Positions 6,525 to 7,253 of a stretch of DNA of 7,253 nt are shown here, piece after piece. Positions within the stretch are counted from its first letter, which is position 1, and the number at the start of each line of letters is the position of its first letter. The DNA is from Cryomorphaceae bacterium (GTDB lineage Bacteria > Bacteroidota > Bacteroidia > Flavobacteriales_D > Crocinitomicaceae), in assembly GCA_027485365.1 (NCBI GenBank), contig JAIXRD010000093.1, forward strand, positions 1 to 7,253. The letters are read 5' to 3'. Under the pieces are notes generated by a model, which did no database searches, was not told the DNA's origin, and saw only the letters and a list, made by a program, of their open reading frames with translations. The position numbers were made by a program, and so were the translations under genes.

Positions 6525-7253
6525 ATGATGCGTCGCTTGCTTGTTTTCTTCTGTTTTCTAAATGGGCTCCTCCTTGCACAACCAACCCTAGATCTTAAAG
6601 AAATAATGAAAGGGCAGGACTTTACCGGATACTGGCCGGAATCTCCCCAATGGAATTTAGACGGTTCAGCGGTTTATTTTCGTTGGAATAAGGACGGTAA
6701 AGACGAATCTGAACCCTACCGTTATATCGTCAAAACGGGTGTGCTTTCTCCAATAACTGAAATTGAAATGGCAGCGGTTGTAGGGTATGATCAGCGCCAA
6801 GCTAATTTTACGAATCAACTATCTTTACTTGGGCACAGCCTGGTACTAACTGATCGAAAAACCCTTAAGTCCACCATTTTATTTCAGACCGATCAATTCA
6901 TTTCCGACATTAATCGGTATTCCGCCTCGGAAGCTACCTTGCGCATAAACGGAGATTTTTATGCCTTGTCCTTTAATGCTTCGGGAATGCAAAAGTTGAC
7001 TCAATTGACCCGGTATGTTGAACCCAAAAAAGCAACATCGAAGGATTCAACGCTTTTACAAAAACAGCAAACCGCCTTGTTTGAGTACATCCGAGATCAA
7101 CAACCATCGGATAAAAAAAAGGATAAATCTCCGTTTGAGGTCGTTAAAGAAACCGAGCTTCCTGCAGGATTTGGATCGATTTCAGGCCGCTATTTAGACC
7201 CCATGAATCGTGTGGTTTTTATACGAACGGAGGAGGCAGGTGAGGGGCAGAGC
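6525..7253 (+). CDS. N-terminal part of a secreted S9-family (prolyl oligopeptidase/DPP-IV-like) peptidase, cut by the window edge
   Basis: The frame is open for 243 codons from ATG 6525 to the last base, with no stop, so the gene continues beyond the window. A Sec signal peptide is evident: MMRR, a hydrophobic core (5-17), and probable cleavage after Ala18 (LLA-QP). The segment GQDFTGYWPESPQWNLDGSAVYFRW (in parts, 30-54) matches the opening blade of the beta-propeller of Bacteroidota S9 peptidases. The charged linker at 165-207, with LQKQQTALFEYIRDQQ (178-193), is also reminiscent of that group. Further propeller-like repeats follow (about 208-235). The catalytic Ser-Asp-His domain would lie downstream and is not seen, so activity cannot be confirmed. 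A second in-frame ATG sits at 6528. Periplasmic or extracellular breakdown of peptides is the expected role. Confidence 0.85.
   Translation, partial: MMRRLLVFFCFLNGLLLAQPTLDLKEIMKGQDFTGYWPESPQWNLDGSAVYFRWNKDGKDESEPYRYIVKTGVLSPITEIEMAAVVGYDQRQANFTNQLSLLGHSLVLTDRKTLKSTILFQTDQFISDINRYSASEATLRINGDFYALSFNASGMQKLTQLTRYVEPKKATSKDSTLLQKQQTALFEYIRDQQPSDKKKDKSPFEVVKETELPAGFGSISGRYLDPMNRVVFIRTEEAGEGQS

Noticed and set aside
7015..7197. Plus-strand open frame of 60 codons
   Set aside because: It is out of frame with the uninterrupted S9 peptidase reading frame that runs through the same bases to the window edge, so it is a shadow.
1..7253. CRISPR arrays, insertion sequences, toxin-antitoxin pairs, tRNA or rRNA genes
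   Set aside because: Reading through the window showed no spaced direct repeats, no terminal inverted repeats flanking a transposase, no cloverleaf-like tRNA sequence and no rRNA segments, and almost every base is assigned to a coding region.

Overview
This window looks like a compact housekeeping stretch of a Bacteroidota chromosome, probably Flavobacteriales or a close relative. The inference rests on the kinds of proteins present (an N-terminally truncated DUF6913-like protein between ligA and dapA, short lipoproteins with a carboxypeptidase-regulatory-like domain, a secreted S9 peptidase of the Bacteroidota type), on the lack of strong Shine-Dalgarno sequences ahead of the genes, and on A/T-rich leaders. 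The assignment comes from protein character only; no rRNA or other marker is present.

Positions 1-5088 (+ strand) form one tight run of six genes: the tail of an unidentified gene, prmC (release-factor glutamine methyltransferase), ligA (NAD+-dependent DNA ligase), a small DUF6913-like protein, dapA (4-hydroxy-tetrahydrodipicolinate synthase), and a lipoprotein-like D-alanyl-D-alanine dipeptidase of the VanX/DdpX family. Every junction is either abutting or overlapping (0, -14, -11, -8 and up to -32 bases), so the genes are almost certainly cotranscribed and probably translationally coupled. Roles are mixed: translation termination, DNA replication/repair, and peptidoglycan or lysine precursor supply. 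The last two (DapA and the dipeptidase) both concern peptidoglycan building blocks.

Positions 5082-6475 (- strand) hold a two-gene leftward operon: an FkbM-family methyltransferase followed, through a 4-base ATGA overlap, by a small lipoprotein with one carboxypeptidase-regulatory-like beta-sandwich. It converges on the dipeptidase gene with a 7-base overlap of stop regions. A stem-loop within each opposing gene end may serve as an imperfect terminator.

Positions 6525-7253 (+ strand) hold the first 243 codons of a secreted S9 (prolyl oligopeptidase/DPP-IV-like) peptidase. Its reading frame is open to the window edge. It is divergent from the FkbM gene across a 49-base gap, the only real intergenic space in the window.

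No tRNA, rRNA, mobile element, CRISPR array or defence system was seen, and no stretch of more than about 50 bases lacks a gene. I do not find a convincing undescribed system. The most interesting items are the conserved uncharacterised gene between ligA and dapA, the dipeptidase with no ATG start and an unusual lipobox, the coupled FkbM-lipoprotein pair, and the terminator arrangement at the convergent junction.
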